64,000 bases of DNA, taken from NCBI GenBank assembly GCA_963971425.1, contig OZ020516.1, forward strand, positions 13,628,593 to 13,692,592, in the 5' to 3' direction. Numbering within the stretch: the first letter of the stretch is position 1; the number at the start of each line of letters is the position of its first letter. Below, in pieces: positions 41,706-56,059 of this stretch. The notes below the pieces were generated by a model that saw only the letters and a list, made by a program, of their open reading frames with translations, did not search any database and was not told the origin of the DNA. The stretch comes from Bryoerythrophyllum caledonicum. Its lineage: Eukaryota; Streptophyta; Bryopsida; Pottiales; Pottiaceae. A program made the translations under genes and the position numbers.

Positions 41706-43654
41706 AGTACCTTGGCCATAGTCTGTAAAAGCAGACAAAAATCTTTCTTCTCCCATGGAATTGGCATGTATGTCAGTCAGTGGTTCACATATCAGGAATG
41801 ATGGTTGCCTCAATTGATTGCACAATGCAGTGCATCTATTTCTGTTTGTTGTATGCTAGTTCTGTAATTCACCTTCTGTCAGTAAAGGCTGCTATCAAGC
41901 AGAGTTTAGGATACACCCTAAACCCTAAACCCTAGGTGAGGCCAAGACTTGCTAGTTATTATTTTAGTCCCTGACATCATGATATGTAGAAGATATTTGA
42001 CAAGTAGTACTAGAAACGAGTAGGTAATTGTGCATGAGGTAAGCCCCCCTAAAACCGACAAGTTATGGAATGTGCATACATGGAGAGAGGAGATAATTAT
42101 ACTTTTATTTTTCAGTGATAGCCAATAGAATTACAGTTCCAACCCAAGTAATTTCATTATTTTCCGATGAAAATTGAATTAGTTATGAATTTTCAAACTG
42201 TACAGCCATGTTTAGTGGGTGGTCAACATTAGGTACCCCCCATAACCAATGACCAAAAGTAAGCGTCTTGACTAATAGCAAACCTCCATTTGGAATTGAG
42301 TTGGTGTTGATGGGATGGAAGAGGGTCGGATATACCCCAATTTTATAGGCATTGGCTATGGGTTTTGGTTGGTTTTTTGGGGGTGGTTACTTTATATGGA
42401 TGTTCATTTTTTATTGCAATAGTGGGTCCTTAGGGTTAGTGGTTTAGAAAACATTGGTCTTTACACTCCACGCACTTGGAGAAATCCTCAATGTTCTCGA
42501 AAGGAGTTTTTAGAAAATTTCACACTTTATGTCCACAGATCAGACATTGCAAATGGAATTTGGACATAAAAGGACATTTGTCCATTTCCCATAGATGTAT
42601 TGTACATATATCTACACAACTTATGTAAGGACACCATTTGTGGAATCATGTGTAGAGAATGTCTAAGGATAATATAAGTACCAAAATGACTGGGTTTTTA
42701 CAAAGAAAGTTTAACTTGCAATGGAGATGTTGGATGGGTTGCCAAAGGGCGCAACCACATGAGTGTTGAAAATTCAGCAACCAAATACTGTAGGTCATTT
42801 AAGTCACTACTATAGCAAGTATGTTGCTCCTCACGTACTATTTCAAACAATTTAGAAGTTTAGAAGTGGGTCAGTCAATCCAGTCACAAAAGACAAGAAA
42901 AACCACCCTTTTTCACTGTCTACGTTAGTGAAGTGCAACACTTTTTGAGTGAGGAGCGATAGGGTTGCTTGTAGTGAGTCGAATAGAATGCAATGCGTTT
43001 TATTTTTTACTAATTGGCAGATCTAGATGAGGTAGCCAAGAAGTTGAAGGTGAGATTGATGAGATGTTAGATTATTCCTAATTTGTGAAATATTGGTGAC
43101 AACGCCTTCCATGAAATCTGTAAAATTCAATGATGAATTTTCTTGTTAATTGAAACCAGACATGAATGACAGCTGGTTGACAACACAAAGCCTGTAAGTT
43201 GAGTACAGAATCGTAAACAACAGGGCATTAAATCTATTCTGCAATATTCTCTGGTCTTCTAGGCAGACTATTTACAAAAACCATCATTCTCTTGCTCCAT
43301 GTACAGTTACTCAATGAATTCAACAAGCTTTCAACAACATTCTTAACAAGGACAAGAGGCCCATAGGTGGTCGCTTTTGGAGTAATTTGCGAATTGGTGT
43401 ACGGATACTTCATCCTTGTTCGAGTTGTGGCTTTATTTAAGTTCCTTGGATCCCTGTGCTTTCAACAAATGTCGTGAGGATGTGCGCCGGAGTCTGATGG
43501 GTGAACTATAGTAAGGTTTGTAGTGATTAGTCACGATGAAATGTACCCACTGTGTAAATGATGTAATGACTAGTCGCAATGAAATGCACCCACTCGTGGC
43601 ATCTCCAAGGCTTGGTCGTAGGTGTTGTCCTTATAGGGTTAAACCATGGTTGCA
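41706..43654. other. Intergenic with a short telomere-like block
   Basis: No gene recognised. At about 41,913-41,937 there are two to three CCCTAAA units. The rest has no supported coding or repeat structure. Confidence 0.45.
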
Positions 43655-43872
43655 AACCATATACATAGACACATATTTTACTCTCTAGAATACAAAAATG
43701 TATTCAAGTATAGCAAGACCTATACCTTTTGATTGAAGATTCTTCAACTAAGGAAGGTCTTTCATTTGGAGTTCATTTCAGTATCTAAATCTTATTGTGT
43801 TCAAATACGACACCATACATGTAAAATATCATGGCTACCAGTGGCACCTTATGATGTTTAGGGATTAACCTT
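43655..43872. repeat. Half of the 467-bp-type MITE
   Basis: Matches the left arm and centre of the element at 24,973-25,439: ACATATTTTACT, AATGTATT.AAGT.TAGCAAG, GATTGAAGATTCTTCAACT, TTCATTTGGAG and GTGGCACCTT. The second arm is missing and the termini are eroded, so it is a fragment. Confidence 0.75.
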
Positions 43873-44081
43873 CCCAATATGCCGTTGTTGCCAAGCTATG
43901 TAATAGATTACAACACTTTAAATATACAATCCCATGAACAAATTTCTCATCCAAAAGGTCAAACAAGTAGCTTGCGTGTATGGGTTCTCAACGACCGTTC
44001 TGATTTCCAATCACTCACCGCAATCAGTGCAATAGAGTATTTGCACCTTATTGTACACAAAACTTTGATTTCATCCATTTG

Positions 44082-44266
44082 ACAACTTCTCATCCGTCTC
44101 TATCTACTCGCTTCAATTGTCCTATGTATATTGGTTCTACTGATTACTATTACTATTGATAGATCGTGACTGCACTATATATTTAGTTTACGTCGCTCGC
44201 TTCTCTCTTGTAATGAGTTCAGTGTAATACAATGAACTTCACCTTGATTCATCAAGGTTCTCAACA
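44082..44266 (+). repeat. Left LTR of the copia element
   Basis: Shares ACAACTTCTCATCC, the block CGTCGCTCGCTTCTCTC, GTAATACAATGA.CTT and CCTTGATTCATCAAGGTT with the right copy. It ends in CA directly before the primer-binding site. CTTGATTCATCAAG near the 3' end is a short palindrome. Confidence 0.88.
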
Positions 44267-44278
44267 TGGTATCAAAGC
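44267..44278 (+). promoter_or_regulatory. tRNA-iMet primer-binding site
   Basis: TGGTATCAAAGC directly follows the left LTR and differs at one base from the common plant copia site TGGTATCAGAGC, complementary to initiator tRNA-Met. Confidence 0.88.
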
Positions 44279-44387
44279 GTCGTTAAAAAACTGCTAGCTC
44301 CTCACTCACTAGTCTCTTTGTAGACACTCTTCGTAGACACGTATCTTTTGTTTTTTTTCTCTAGTCGCACCTATTCCAATCATAGGG

Positions 44388-47300
44388 TTGGTACTCAGCG
44401 GCAGAGAGATACTTGAGAAGCTTCAAGGAGCTTCAAACTATGCTATTTGGGCATATAGGGTACGCACCGCATTCCAAGGGGAGAAAGTGTGGAGCATCGT
44501 CAATCTAGACATCATCCTAACCAGAGCCGCTCCAAGCTCATCCGCCAACTTTGCTTCAACGACAACAGATTCGTGAGCTAGACGTGGCACGATAGTCATG
44601 GAATCGTCCACGCTTGCATCTCCAACAAATGACAGGCTTACCAACATGAGATACAGGGCACTTCAAATTATTTCAACTTCCATCATAGATGCACTTTTAG
44701 CACACTTTATGCATCTCATTGATCCCAGACTAGTCTGAATTAAGCAACTTGATCTTTTTGAATTAGATTCGATGAATTGCCATGTGTCTCTCAAATCTCA
44801 GCTTTACAGCCTTAGGATGACTGATAAAACTTCCATGGAAGAGCATGAGGCATATTAACTCCATTGTTGGGCAACTTGCCAACATCGGCATAGTAGTGCC
44901 TGATGATAAGATTGTAGACAGGGTTCTAATGAGCCTTCCTGAAAGCTGGAGTTACTACCGTCAATTGTTCTCTTCACAAGATGACCCCCTGTCACTTTTT
45001 GTGCTTTAGTCAAAACTGCTGCTAGAAGTTGGGCTCCGAACTCGCAAAAAGAAACAAGAAGAGCTGGAGGAAGCCATGCTCACCAAGTATCAAGTAGCCT
45101 ACATAGGCAAATCGGGAGGCCGCACAAGCAACCATGGGAGTAGCAGAGGTCGCGGACAAGGCATGAACAGTGGATTTAGCCACTAGCAGATCTCGCAAAC
45201 CAACACTACCTAGCAGAGGCCACAAACCAAGGAGCATGAGGGAGAACACCAAGAAGGTAGTTATGGCAAAGGGGTTTGTCATGCATGCGGAAGCCTGGAC
45301 CACTGGGCCAACAACTGTGAAATCCGCAAGCTCAAAGATAAGATTTGCAAACTAGAGCTTGGCCTACGTTCCAACTCTTCCAATTAGAAGATGTCTGATG
45401 AGGCTCACCTAGTTGACAATGAAGAGCAAGAGGAGCCCAAAGATGAACAAGCCTCAATCAAAGAAGAGAAAGCTTCCCTTCCCGAGATACTAGATGTCTG
45501 TGTAGCCGAAGTCCATCATTCCAACTCTCAGAGGAAACCCGCAGAGTGGTATCTTGACAGTGGTGCTAGTGCACATGTAACGGGCAATAGAATCTTATTA
45601 TGTAGAATAGAACTAGGACCAAAAATCAGTGTCACCACAGCAAGTGGCCGCATGTTACCTGTATCCTGCCAAGGAATATTTACACTTGATGGAAATAGAG
45701 CTATGCGCAGAGTTCTCTATGTCCCTAAATGCAAAAAAACCTACTCTTCTTTGGGAAGTTTGCAGATGAAGGCTACCTCACATTATTTGGTTCTCAAAAA
45801 TGTTGGGTATTCTCTAAACAAGGACCGAAACGTGTGATTCTTACTGGCTCTAGAGCTAGAAAAAAAAGCCTCTACCGCATGAGTACATCAATCCTCACAC
45901 CTAGAACCTTAGAAGCAAACAATAGTAGCTATCAATTCCAACAAGCCCAACTTTGGCACAACCAAACCGCTCATCTCAAGTAAGGAAAAGGCACCCAATT
46001 CCGATCACTAAGCCAATTGGGGACTCAGATGACATTGTCCGTCAAAAACATTTGTGTAGAAAGATGTGGAATTAGGAATGTAACTCAACAAATATTTTTC
46101 AAATTTAATCTCAAAGATTTGCATTTGATATAGAATTTAGAAGCCCAAAAACCACCAGAGCCCATAATCAAATTACAAAGTAGGTGAGATTTGGTGCCCT
46201 CTATTGCCCAATGCCAATAAGTAAGAGTGAATAAAAAGAGAGAAGACATGCCATGGATAACCAACTCATGAAGGTACCCAATGCCGATTGGCCTTGTTCA
46301 ACTTTGAAGGCAAGGCCACCAATGAGAGTTCAATTGAGGTGGAGCAACCTAAAATTGCACACTTCATGATCCAATGCCGATAATGACTTGAGTTTTTAGA
46401 TTTTGATTTATCGGTTTTGGGTCGCTTCATTCACTAATTCATGCATTTACCATTTTCATGCACCATTCCATGCATACTCTACTCGTCGGAATTGGATGGC
46501 CGATTGGAATTGCGTGCCTCTGCCTTACCAAAGCATGTATAAACTCTCTGGACAGAAATTTGTCACAGACTTCCCCTTCTTCCCAAAACAACACACCAGT
46601 GCGCCTCATGCACCTTAGGAAAACACCACAGGCTACATTTTTTACAAGCAAGCAACACAACCACTACTAGACCATTAGAATAAGTTCACTTAGATTTGTG
46701 TGGTTCCTTCCCGTGTACATTATTCTCTGGTTCAAGGTATTTCCTTACCTTTATTGGCAACTATTCATGCAGGTTGTGGTTGTATTTTCTTGCTGCAAAG
46801 AGTAGTGCATTTGAGACTTTCAAAGTCTTTAAGCGCATGGTAGAGTACAAAATCAGCCTCAAATTTTTTTGTCTTTGCACCAATAGAGGCAGGGAATATC
46901 TGTCCACGGAGTCCAACAATTATTGCCAAGATTTGGGGATTGGAAGACAACTTACAGCACCAAGAACGCCACAACAAAACGGCATAGTTGAGGGCAAGAA
47001 TAGGCACTTGTGTGAAACAATGCGTACACTTCTCTTCAGTGCCAATTTACCACCGCAGCTCTAGAAGGAGGCGGTACGTGCAGAAAATTACGTATCCAAC
47101 CGCAATCCGCACCATGCCTTAAGGGACGTCACATCACTAGAGCGTTGGTCAGGTCAGAAACCTGACAATTCCCACTTTAAAATATTTGGCTACCAATCTT
47201 ATGTTTTGCTACAAGATAGAGACAAGCTTCAATCCCAATCACTCACTTTGACCAAAGTTGACTAAGGCAATTGCACCAAGGGATATCGGTGCTTTGATCA

Positions 47301-49403
47301 TGATAGAAAAGATTATCATCTTGCCAGATATTTGCTTTGATGAATCCAAACTAGGCTTACAAAACTTAGCAGTTCCTTCTCCGACCGAGGACCACCTCTT
47401 TATAGCCTTTCTAAACTTGAATGTTCTTCACTATAGTGAAGCCATCGTGCCCCAGGCACCAACATCAGCTGCACCAACAAGTCATTCATCAACAACCGAC
47501 ATGAACTAGTCCTCAAGTTGAGCTAGCTGCAACTCTAGGCCTGTTCCTAGTCCTTCTATCTCACCGCAATATCTCTCTAACAGCCACCATCCAACCCTCT
47601 TCGATGCTTCAAGCCCAACCAACATCTCATCTTCATCCTCGCCCATCTCCAACCTGCATCCCAACCTGACCCTAACCATACCCACATCTCTCCCGAAATT
47701 AAATTCTCGTGATCACCAACCCTCTTCCCTATGCAAATCCATTCGCTTCAGGAGGCAAAATGTACATTTAGACGACTATGTGCTCTTGGTTTTCCCATAC
47801 AATTTTAGCATCTATTTAGCTGAGCATATATCAACCTTAGATGCAGATGATATAACCTTCCTCGAAGCACAACAATACCATGGCTGAACTAAAGCAATGT
47901 AACAGGAAATAGAATCTATTAGAAAAAATGGAACATGGGACCTCGTTCCACTCCCACCTGGCAAGAAATCCATTAATCCAAAGTGGGTGTTCAAAACCAA
48001 ACCATCTCCACCAGAGCAACCTTTGCGACTCAAAGCTCGTCTCGTCGCCAAGGGCTTCAAACAACGATACGGAATCGACTATGACAAGATCGTTGCCCAT
48101 GTAGTTAAATGGTCAACAATTTATATCCTGACCGCTTCCGCAGCACGATTAGGACATGACATCTTTCATCTAAATTGGAAAATTGCGTTCCTCTATGGCC
48201 ACTTCTACGATGAAGTGTACCTAGAACAACCTCCAGGCTTCTCCACTTTAGGGAAAGAACACCTTGTCTACCGCCTAAAAAAAGCTCTCTACGGACTCAA
48301 GCAAAGTCCGCGCATGTGGTACAATAGACAAGACACATACCTCAAAACTCTAGTATTTATCAAGAGCACTAGTAATCCAAATCTCTACCTTCTAGGCAAA
48401 AGCACAAACCAAATAGCACTACTAGTGTATGTCGACAACTTTTATCTCACAAGGCCTCCTACAAAAAGGACAACCTGGGTTATCCAAAAACTTAATGACG
48501 AGTTTGACCTGACTAATCTAGGGCTCATGAGGCGTTGTCTCGGCATGAACGTCAAGTTCATGCCTTCGGGCATTTTCCTCTACCAACATGAATATGCACT
48601 AAAACTTCTCACTGACGATGGCCTAGAAACTTGTAATTCAGCGGCCATTCCTCTTCCTCCAAACCTGCGCATTAGAGAGGACATGGATGCATTATACACA
48701 GACCAACACAACTTCTGTAAGCTAGTAGGAAGATTAATTTTCTTGACCACAACTAGACCTGACCTAGCTTCTCGGTGGGCTTAGTTTCCAGATATATGTC
48801 TCGACCTCAAGTACCACACCTAGAAGCTGCACTCCACATATTCAGATACATCAAAAGGACAACAGACCTAGGACTTTTCTACAAGAATGACACCACAAAC
48901 AAAGTCACCGGATTCACTGATGCGGACTGGGCCGCGTGTCCTTCTACCCGCCGGTCCACCGGCAGATACTCCTTCTTGATGACGGGATCAACGCTCAGCT
49001 AGCTATGCAGAAAACAACTGACTGGCGAAGAGCTCAACCAAATTAGAATACATAAGCGTTTCAACTAGAACAACAGAACCCATCTGGTTATGTTGCCTCT
49101 TACATGAATTAGAAATCCATCCCTCCACATAGTTCCAACTACATATCCACCTTTCTAACCAAGATATATAAAATCAAATAGTACCTCTACATATTTTTTG
49201 CCACAACCAATTAGCAATTAAATTAGCAAAAAATCTCATATTCCACGCTAAAACCAAACACATTGAAGTGCATCATCACATTGTCAAGAAGAAAGTTCAA
49301 AACAAACAAATCAAACTCGAATACATCTCTACTAAAATGCAGCCTACTGACATCTTTACCAAAGGACTTAATCGAGTGAAATTCGAACAACATAGGCATG
49401 CTT
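44388..49403 (+). pseudogene. Copia gag-pol remnants
   Basis: Order of recognisable pieces: gag start with ILEKLQGASNYAIWAYRV (44,400); zinc knuckle C-H-A-C-G-S-L-D-H-W-A-N-N-C (45,277-45,318); protease EWYLDSGASAHVTGN (about 45,545); GAG-pre-integrase LWHNQTAHL (45,953); integrase core with YFLTFIGNYS and PQQNGIVEGKN (46,735-47,000); RT with ARLVAKGFKQRYGIDY, KKALYGLKQSPRMWY and YVDN at 48,428-48,439 in place of YVDD; RNase H GFTDADWAACPSTRRSTG (48,911) and a C-terminal QPTDIFTKGLNRVKF (49,345). Multiple stops (for example 44,574, 45,835, 47,062, 48,782 and 49,000) and the loss of a catalytic Asp in RT show that it is dead. Confidence 0.92.
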
Positions 49404-49857
49404 AAGGCATGCACACCCTAGCCTCCCTCTCCTCCTATCTCTCCAAGAACTCCATAGCTTCCCTATAGAATCATCCATGTACAATTTCCACCCCCGCCAA
49501 GAATCCTAAATCCCAAATCGTAACGCCCAGAACCTGAAGATGCTCGTCCAAACTCTACTTCCTGGCGCCTCATCATTCTCGAATCAACTCCTTTGAAGAA
49601 TGCGCTAGCAATCCTCTTCAACAACGCGGTGATTGCCCACATACACATAGCAACAACAAATATCCCTATGGAAGAACAACATCAAATGCGTCCACCGTTG
49701 TATATTTCCAAATTTACAATCAAGCACAACAAGACCTACTCAACTCTCTTCTCACTCACGAACGTCCATTGTTGTAAAACACTGCTCACTCCCACACCTC
49801 AGCTCCCAGACATCGGACACAGAGCTCGAGGGAGAATATTCGCACCTTTGTGTATAT

Positions 49858-50046
49858 ACAACTTCTCATCCATCTCTATCCACTCGCTTTGGTTTTCCTT
49901 TGTACATTGGTTCTACTAACTACTGATACTTTTGATAGCTCGTAACTATAGTATATATTCAGTTCACGTCGCTCGCTTCTCTCCCTCTTGTAATGAGTTC
50001 ATTGTAATACAATGAGCTTAACCTTGATTCATCAAGGTTTTCAACA
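49858..50046 (+). repeat. Right LTR of the copia element
   Basis: Matches the left LTR from ACAACTTCTCATCC to ..TCAACA. A purine-rich GAGCTCGAGGGAGAA stretch upstream (about 49,822-49,836) may be the polypurine tract. Confidence 0.88.
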
Positions 50047-53000
50047 CAAAGACGTTTAGCTTCTTGTACATACGACTCTTGTGGGTCGTTTAAGAATCAA
50101 TTTGTCTCTGCAATGTATCAAGTATGAACCTAGATTAGCTTTGTAAGGCTCACTCACTTGTGATTGTCGTCAGCTAAGACTCAAAGCACTAGATTTGAGG
50201 TTTAGGGTTCGTGAGCCTCAAAGAACTGGTCACATCTATAATACCGTATGTCTACATAAACTATGATAAGCTGAAGCATACAAGTTAGCACTTGAGATTG
50301 AAAATTTCCATACCCGGCCTATCTCGAGCACATTTTTTGTATGAGTGAAAGTTTGTCAAGCTTACATTTTTTACTTCAGGCCAAGAGCCATGTACAGTCA
50401 ACTTCCTCTACAACAACATTTTTATGCTATAAATAGAAACTATTATAATAAAATGGTGTTGGTATGAGATGTGCAATGTGCGGAGGGCAAGCCAACTGTT
50501 GTAATATATGCTCTTGTAAAGGGAGTAGATTATAATTTACGAAAGTTAGCATGAACAACATGTGATTGTCTTTTTGAAATATGTTTGAATGAAAAGTGGG
50601 ATCTTTCCAATTCAATCTAAACATGTTATGGTGTTGATTAAGTACGGAAACAACTAGGTATTAGATGTTCCAAACAAGATAATTCTAATATGTACTCAAT
50701 GAAAATATGTGGTGATCTTGCAGGTACCATATGATAGTATGTGGTGAATATCTCCGTGCTTAAATTTTTGAGCTGATTTTAGATCATTTAGAATTTAATA
50801 TGAAGAGAAGGTATCTTGTTCAAGCCTTAGGTGACTCTAGAAATATAAGTCTAATGTGTGCCAACTCTACCAATAGAAGTTGTGGCTTAGTTGGTTGTAT
50901 CATGTATTAATACTACTTTTTATTGGTGCCATTGAAACATTTATGGTAGTTGCTAAGTGCACTAAATTTTGGCGTGTTTGCAAATGATTGAACGGTTTAG
51001 CGCCTGAATGTCAAGTATCCTAGGATCCAAGGCAACAAGTTCTCCTACAATAGAGTTATTTGTAAAGGGAACTGGTCTTTGGTCTTCATTTTTCATGGAA
51101 ATGAAAATCTAACATGTATTTGAGTGTAGCCGCAAAGTATTCAGGAGTGAAATAAATTCAGGTTTTGAGGGTTTTATGGAGGTGTCAGTTACCACAAATG
51201 GCACAAATCTCCCAAAAACAAACAAGAACAGTGTTGATCTTCATGACACTCTAGCATATATCCTACAATCCTAAAAATGTGCATGACTTGAAGGGTCAGA
51301 GTTTGCTTATTTTGACTTGAAGGCTCAAACTGGAGTTCAGAAATTACGGGGCTCAAAAACTAATCTGTCCAGTGTTCTATTCAAGGTCGACAGTAAAACC
51401 CTGCCAGTGGACTTGGTGACCCTGGCTTTTCTATTTAGCAGGTTGGAAACTGAGGATTTGGGATACTTTGCGGATAACTCTAATCTGAATCATCTAGTTG
51501 TACAAGCTTATAGAAGACTTCCCACAAGCGTTTACTTCTTCTATACAAGCAAGCAACTCCAAGAGATTTTACAAGTTTATAAATTTATGAGTTTTGAATT
51601 TTCAAGTTTTTGAATTTTGAATTTTTAAGTTTTTGAGTTTTTAAATTTATGAGATTTGTTGAATATAATAAAATTTGAATTTGAATTTATGATGTTTGAT
51701 TTTATGATATTCCAATTTATGATATTTAAATTTAAGATATTTGAATTTATGATGAAAAGATGGGTCAATTAAATTTTTGAGTTTCTAAATTTTTGGGTTT
51801 TTTGAATTTTTGGGTTTCTAAATTTATACTATGTATCCTATTTTTAATTTTTAGAGTTGAATTTAAGTGTTGAATTTATGATATAATTAGAATTTCGGTT
51901 TTTTTACCATCAATTGGGATTTATTGAAGCATAATAAATGAAATTCTACAAAGTACTATAAGTAATGCAAATATAAAGCGTATGTTTTATTACATTATTG
52001 ATATGAACCATGTTCAGTATGTAACTTCAATAGAGCATATGTTGAGAATTATTTTGTCAAGATATGGAAACCCGGATAAGAGTGTGACTTTATGAATTAA
52101 TATATTCTTTAGAATTTTTCCAAAATACCTACCTTTGACAAATGTTTTCTAAGGTGGTGTATCTTTTTTTTTATAGGTACAATGAGAATGAAATTTACAT
52201 TCGTATGAAGCACTTATCTTCTAGCACCTTTGTATTGAATTTCAAGAATTAAAATTATAAATGTAAACGTGCCGGAGATGTGCACAAGTCCACCTCAAGA
52301 CTATTTGGTCATTCCAGGTTAAGGTTGATGCCAAAATGACATTTTTAAAGATTGAATTGAAATATATTGCTATCAACAAAACAAAAGAAGTTGAAAATGG
52401 AACTAAAATATTGGATATAAAATGTACAATGATAGTTTCAAATCAGTAATTATTTTGATGTTATGAATAATTAGAGCTAATCAAAGGGCAATGTTGTATA
52501 TAACATATATTCAATAAATTATTCAATTAACTTTAAATTTTATTACATTTTAAATGTTAAAATTATGATAAATTTTTAATCAAATGAGTTTCATTAAAGA
52601 AAATTTTATTTAATGGTCAAAATTTTAATACTTTATATTTCTTGGTCAATACAAACCAAAAATAGAGATAAATTTATTTAATTAAAATTTTCAGTTTATT
52701 ACATTATTTTTGAAATTTTGATAGCATGAAAAGGTAATTTTTCAAATCACAATGGGAGAAGTATTGAATATAGTTAGAACAAGTTGTTTGAAACGGTGGA
52801 ATTAGATCACATCCTATTAAATCTTTTCTACTCATTAACATTAATAGAAAAATTTGAATGATATTCATTTTACATCCAATCAAGAACTGGAATTTCCTTA
52901 CACAATCTTGAAGTCCTAGCCTACCGTAATTTAGAATTGTATGGTAGACCTCTCCATTATTTGATATAGAAAACTTTCATACATTATCTAAAGTTGCAAC

Positions 53001-55559
53001 TTGAATTACTACTGGCACGATTAGTTTTAAATGATAATTTATCACTTCATGAGAATAATTAATTATATTTATGATGATTTTCATATAACCAATTTGGAAC
53101 TACGTGATATTGTATTTCCAAATAGAATGATTAAATTACAAAAAACATCAATTTATAAGTTAACTGTTGTATAAGATAAAATCTTACAATAGTGTTCTTT
53201 AAAATATCCAAAAGATGTTAGATCAAACCCAAAATCAAAATATTGTAGATATTTTTCTAAATTTTTCACTGTAGATCATTACAATATATTTTTTCCTATA
53301 TATACAAATTGTCATTGCAAATGACAACTTGAGTCTAAAATTAGAATTTAAACCTAAACTAGATACAAATTTTTTAATTTCAATCATACTGAGATCAAAG
53401 TTCATGGACTTGTGCATCATGTTGGAGTTTTGTTAAATTTGGATAAATTATTATTTTTTAAGTCTATGTCTTGCCCAATATTGACTATTTAAAAAAATCA
53501 ACAACTCAATCCTTAGGCAATGAAATCTTAATAGTTGTTCTTATTCACCAAAAATTGACCAAAACTAGGATACCAAAAGCATCAAACTAATATTTTGGTC
53601 CCAAATGACCTCTTGGGTTGTCATAGACATTCAAGTGTTGGAAAAACAACTTGATTTGAAAATGAATTGATTTTTTTCATCCAAACCAAAAATTGGATGA
53701 ATATAAAATAACTCTTTAGTGCCAAGGAGGCCCAAACAAGGTCTACATGCACTATTTTGAGAGGATATCTATAAATCTACCGGCTCGTGGGCATTGCCTA
53801 TTTCAGAATGAAGGTGCGCCCTAAATTTTGGGATCACATGCAACTCTCAAATGTCAAATGTGACCACTAAATCCCCCACGAAAGTGATTTCCATCAACTA
53901 GTGTGACGGTAATATGTATCCAATGTGTACATGATGTTCCACATAATCTATCGTAGTCATGGAATCTCCTAGGTCTCTTCTGTCATGCTCCGCACTAAAG
54001 AGTTAAGTTGTAAATATTGACTTATGTTGTTTATACCCCATGATGCAGGATTCTTCTTCCAATGATGATTAACTTAAATTCAAATGTTCAAACTTTGCAT
54101 GCTATGAACTCTATTCAGTGCAGCCATAATGTCGAGCAATGATAGTATAGTATTCCCTAATTTTAGATGCATTTAGAAAGTGGTAGTATCATTTGCATTG
54201 ATAAAGAATTATTGAAATCAATTGAGTGATCATGTCAAATTTAAATGAATATTTTGAAAAACATTAAGTCTTAGTCTAAGGAGCTAAACAGAAATCTCAT
54301 TAGTATGAATTAAGCTTTATGTCATTGCCTGGACATTTACGTGTACATTTGTGTACAAGGTATTTGACTGGAAATTGATAGAATTGACTTTGTTATTGTA
54401 TCTCAGAAGATTTCAAATGCACATTGCACAAGCTTCACTGTTCAATCATGAATCATGCCACATTGGGGACTCATACAGTACATTATAACCTTGTTTATGT
54501 CACTCTCTACAATATCACAGTATCTGAGCATATCATCATAAGCATGATATTAGGGAGGTTCAGAAACATCCTAATTATTTCAAAATTAATTCTTACTAAT
54601 GATGAAACTTTCCTTCCAACTTATTTTCAACATGGCCGCTTGAATCAACACCGCAAACTTCATGTGTCCACAATCACCTTCCCAATTTGGTATTTAGTCG
54701 CTGAATGAACTGTGACCGTGTACAATTAAGTCAATTCTTGGCCAACCATAGCCGCCAGTCGTTCTTAGAGGGTGGACAACAAGTTACAATGAAGTTTTCC
54801 TGAAAGTCCTTCCAGAAAGAGGAAAGAAATTAAAATGAGGGGTCGCCATAGGATATCAACATATGAAAGGCAATTGAATTTACCTAGGATAAAGCAAACT
54901 CCAACCTTTTCAGAGGCAGACATGATTCAGAAGTCCCCGTACTCTACCAACTAGATATTTCTTCCCAAGACAAATTCTACTGCTGTCTTCATAATGGACA
55001 CGAAGTGTGTGGAGTAGAGATGGCTTGTTGACAAAACATGCCACAGCCAAACATGATATTCTCGAGAAATCAACCACACTTGCAGATTCACTGCAGACAT
55101 GCACACCAATCTTGTCAATTATCATTATAAGATGCGCAATGTGGGCCCCATAGAAGTTTTGATAACGTTCTACTGTAAACCTCTAATCAAAAGATGAACA
55201 TATGATTTTTTTAGTCTGGTGGATTTGTGCAATTTTTTTTAGTTTTTAGTCTGTATTCAGATGGTTTCTTACATCAAAACCCACATAGATGACATGATTA
55301 TCTTCAGCCAGAGAACATTAGTAGCTGACTCAGTTGCATGAGCAAAATAGGAAACTAGTCAAACAACTAAAAAAAGAATTTCCCTCTAAGAGATGTGAAC
55401 CAGGCAAATTTTAGAAGAAAAATAATTACATCCAAAAAAAGAGCAGGACAATTACATGGAAGGTGCACCCAATGCCTGATTCATGCAAAAGGGGAGGTTT
55501 CTTCTCTGTGATGAAACAGTACATACACTATGAGTTGGTCAGTTTTGTACATAATTAAT
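50047..55559. other. Long AT-rich intergenic region, no gene recognised
   Basis: About 5.5 kb with no supported gene on either strand. Between about 51,590 and 51,900 the sequence is a degenerate array of TTTTGAATTTTTAAG/TTTATGATATT-type words. A plus-strand frame at 51,317-51,613 has no recognisable family. Confidence 0.45.
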
Positions 55560-55735
55560 TCAGAATGGAGAATGTCCAAATATTTTGAAAATCCAAGAGA
55601 CTTGTATAGGTCACACCCATGTAATGCCTATGTGATACCCATTTTATCTGAAACATTGGGATTTGGAAAAGTAAATAATTAGGCATGGAGGTGCCATAAG
55701 TGACCATTGCGTACGGTACAAACTACCCACTTGAA
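55560..55735 (+). repeat. Repeat-family copy (same family as 41,395-41,705)
   Basis: Contains GGAGAATGTCCAAA, CCAAGAGACTTGTATAGGT, only about two minisatellite halves, then AATAATTAGGCATGGAGGTG and a TGACCATTGCGTACGGTAC end. Confidence 0.75.
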
Positions 55736-56059
55736 ATATTATTGGTCACGGTTGGAAAAAACCATAATACATATCAATATTAACATATGATAGTAGTTAC
55801 ATCTAGTATTTTCATCAAAAAAACAATCACCCTAAATCCAAAACTGCATTTTACTTGGCTAGTTTTCCTACCCTTGCTCCTATTTCCTACCATGTAATTT
55901 CTCCATTTTTTCCAACTTTAACACTCATAAAATAAAAATCAAAGAAGCAAGGGCCAACACATGTCATAGCACTTAGTAGATTACACCCAATAGTGTAATT
56001 TTTTAGAGAGCGTCACTTTCCATAATACATGTGAGGTTATAACATATAAAGCGGTAACA

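Larger units (their letters stand above)
44082..50046 (+). mobile_element. Decayed Ty1/copia LTR retrotransposon
   Basis: Two direct repeats of about 185-190 bp flank an internal region carrying gag, protease, integrase, RT and RNase H relics in copia order. The LTR copies differ at about a tenth of positions by eye, so the insertion is old. No 5-bp target duplication was found, possibly because the left border is eroded. The internal region has many stops and a segment of about 450 bp (45,985-46,440) in which I recognise nothing. Confidence 0.92.
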
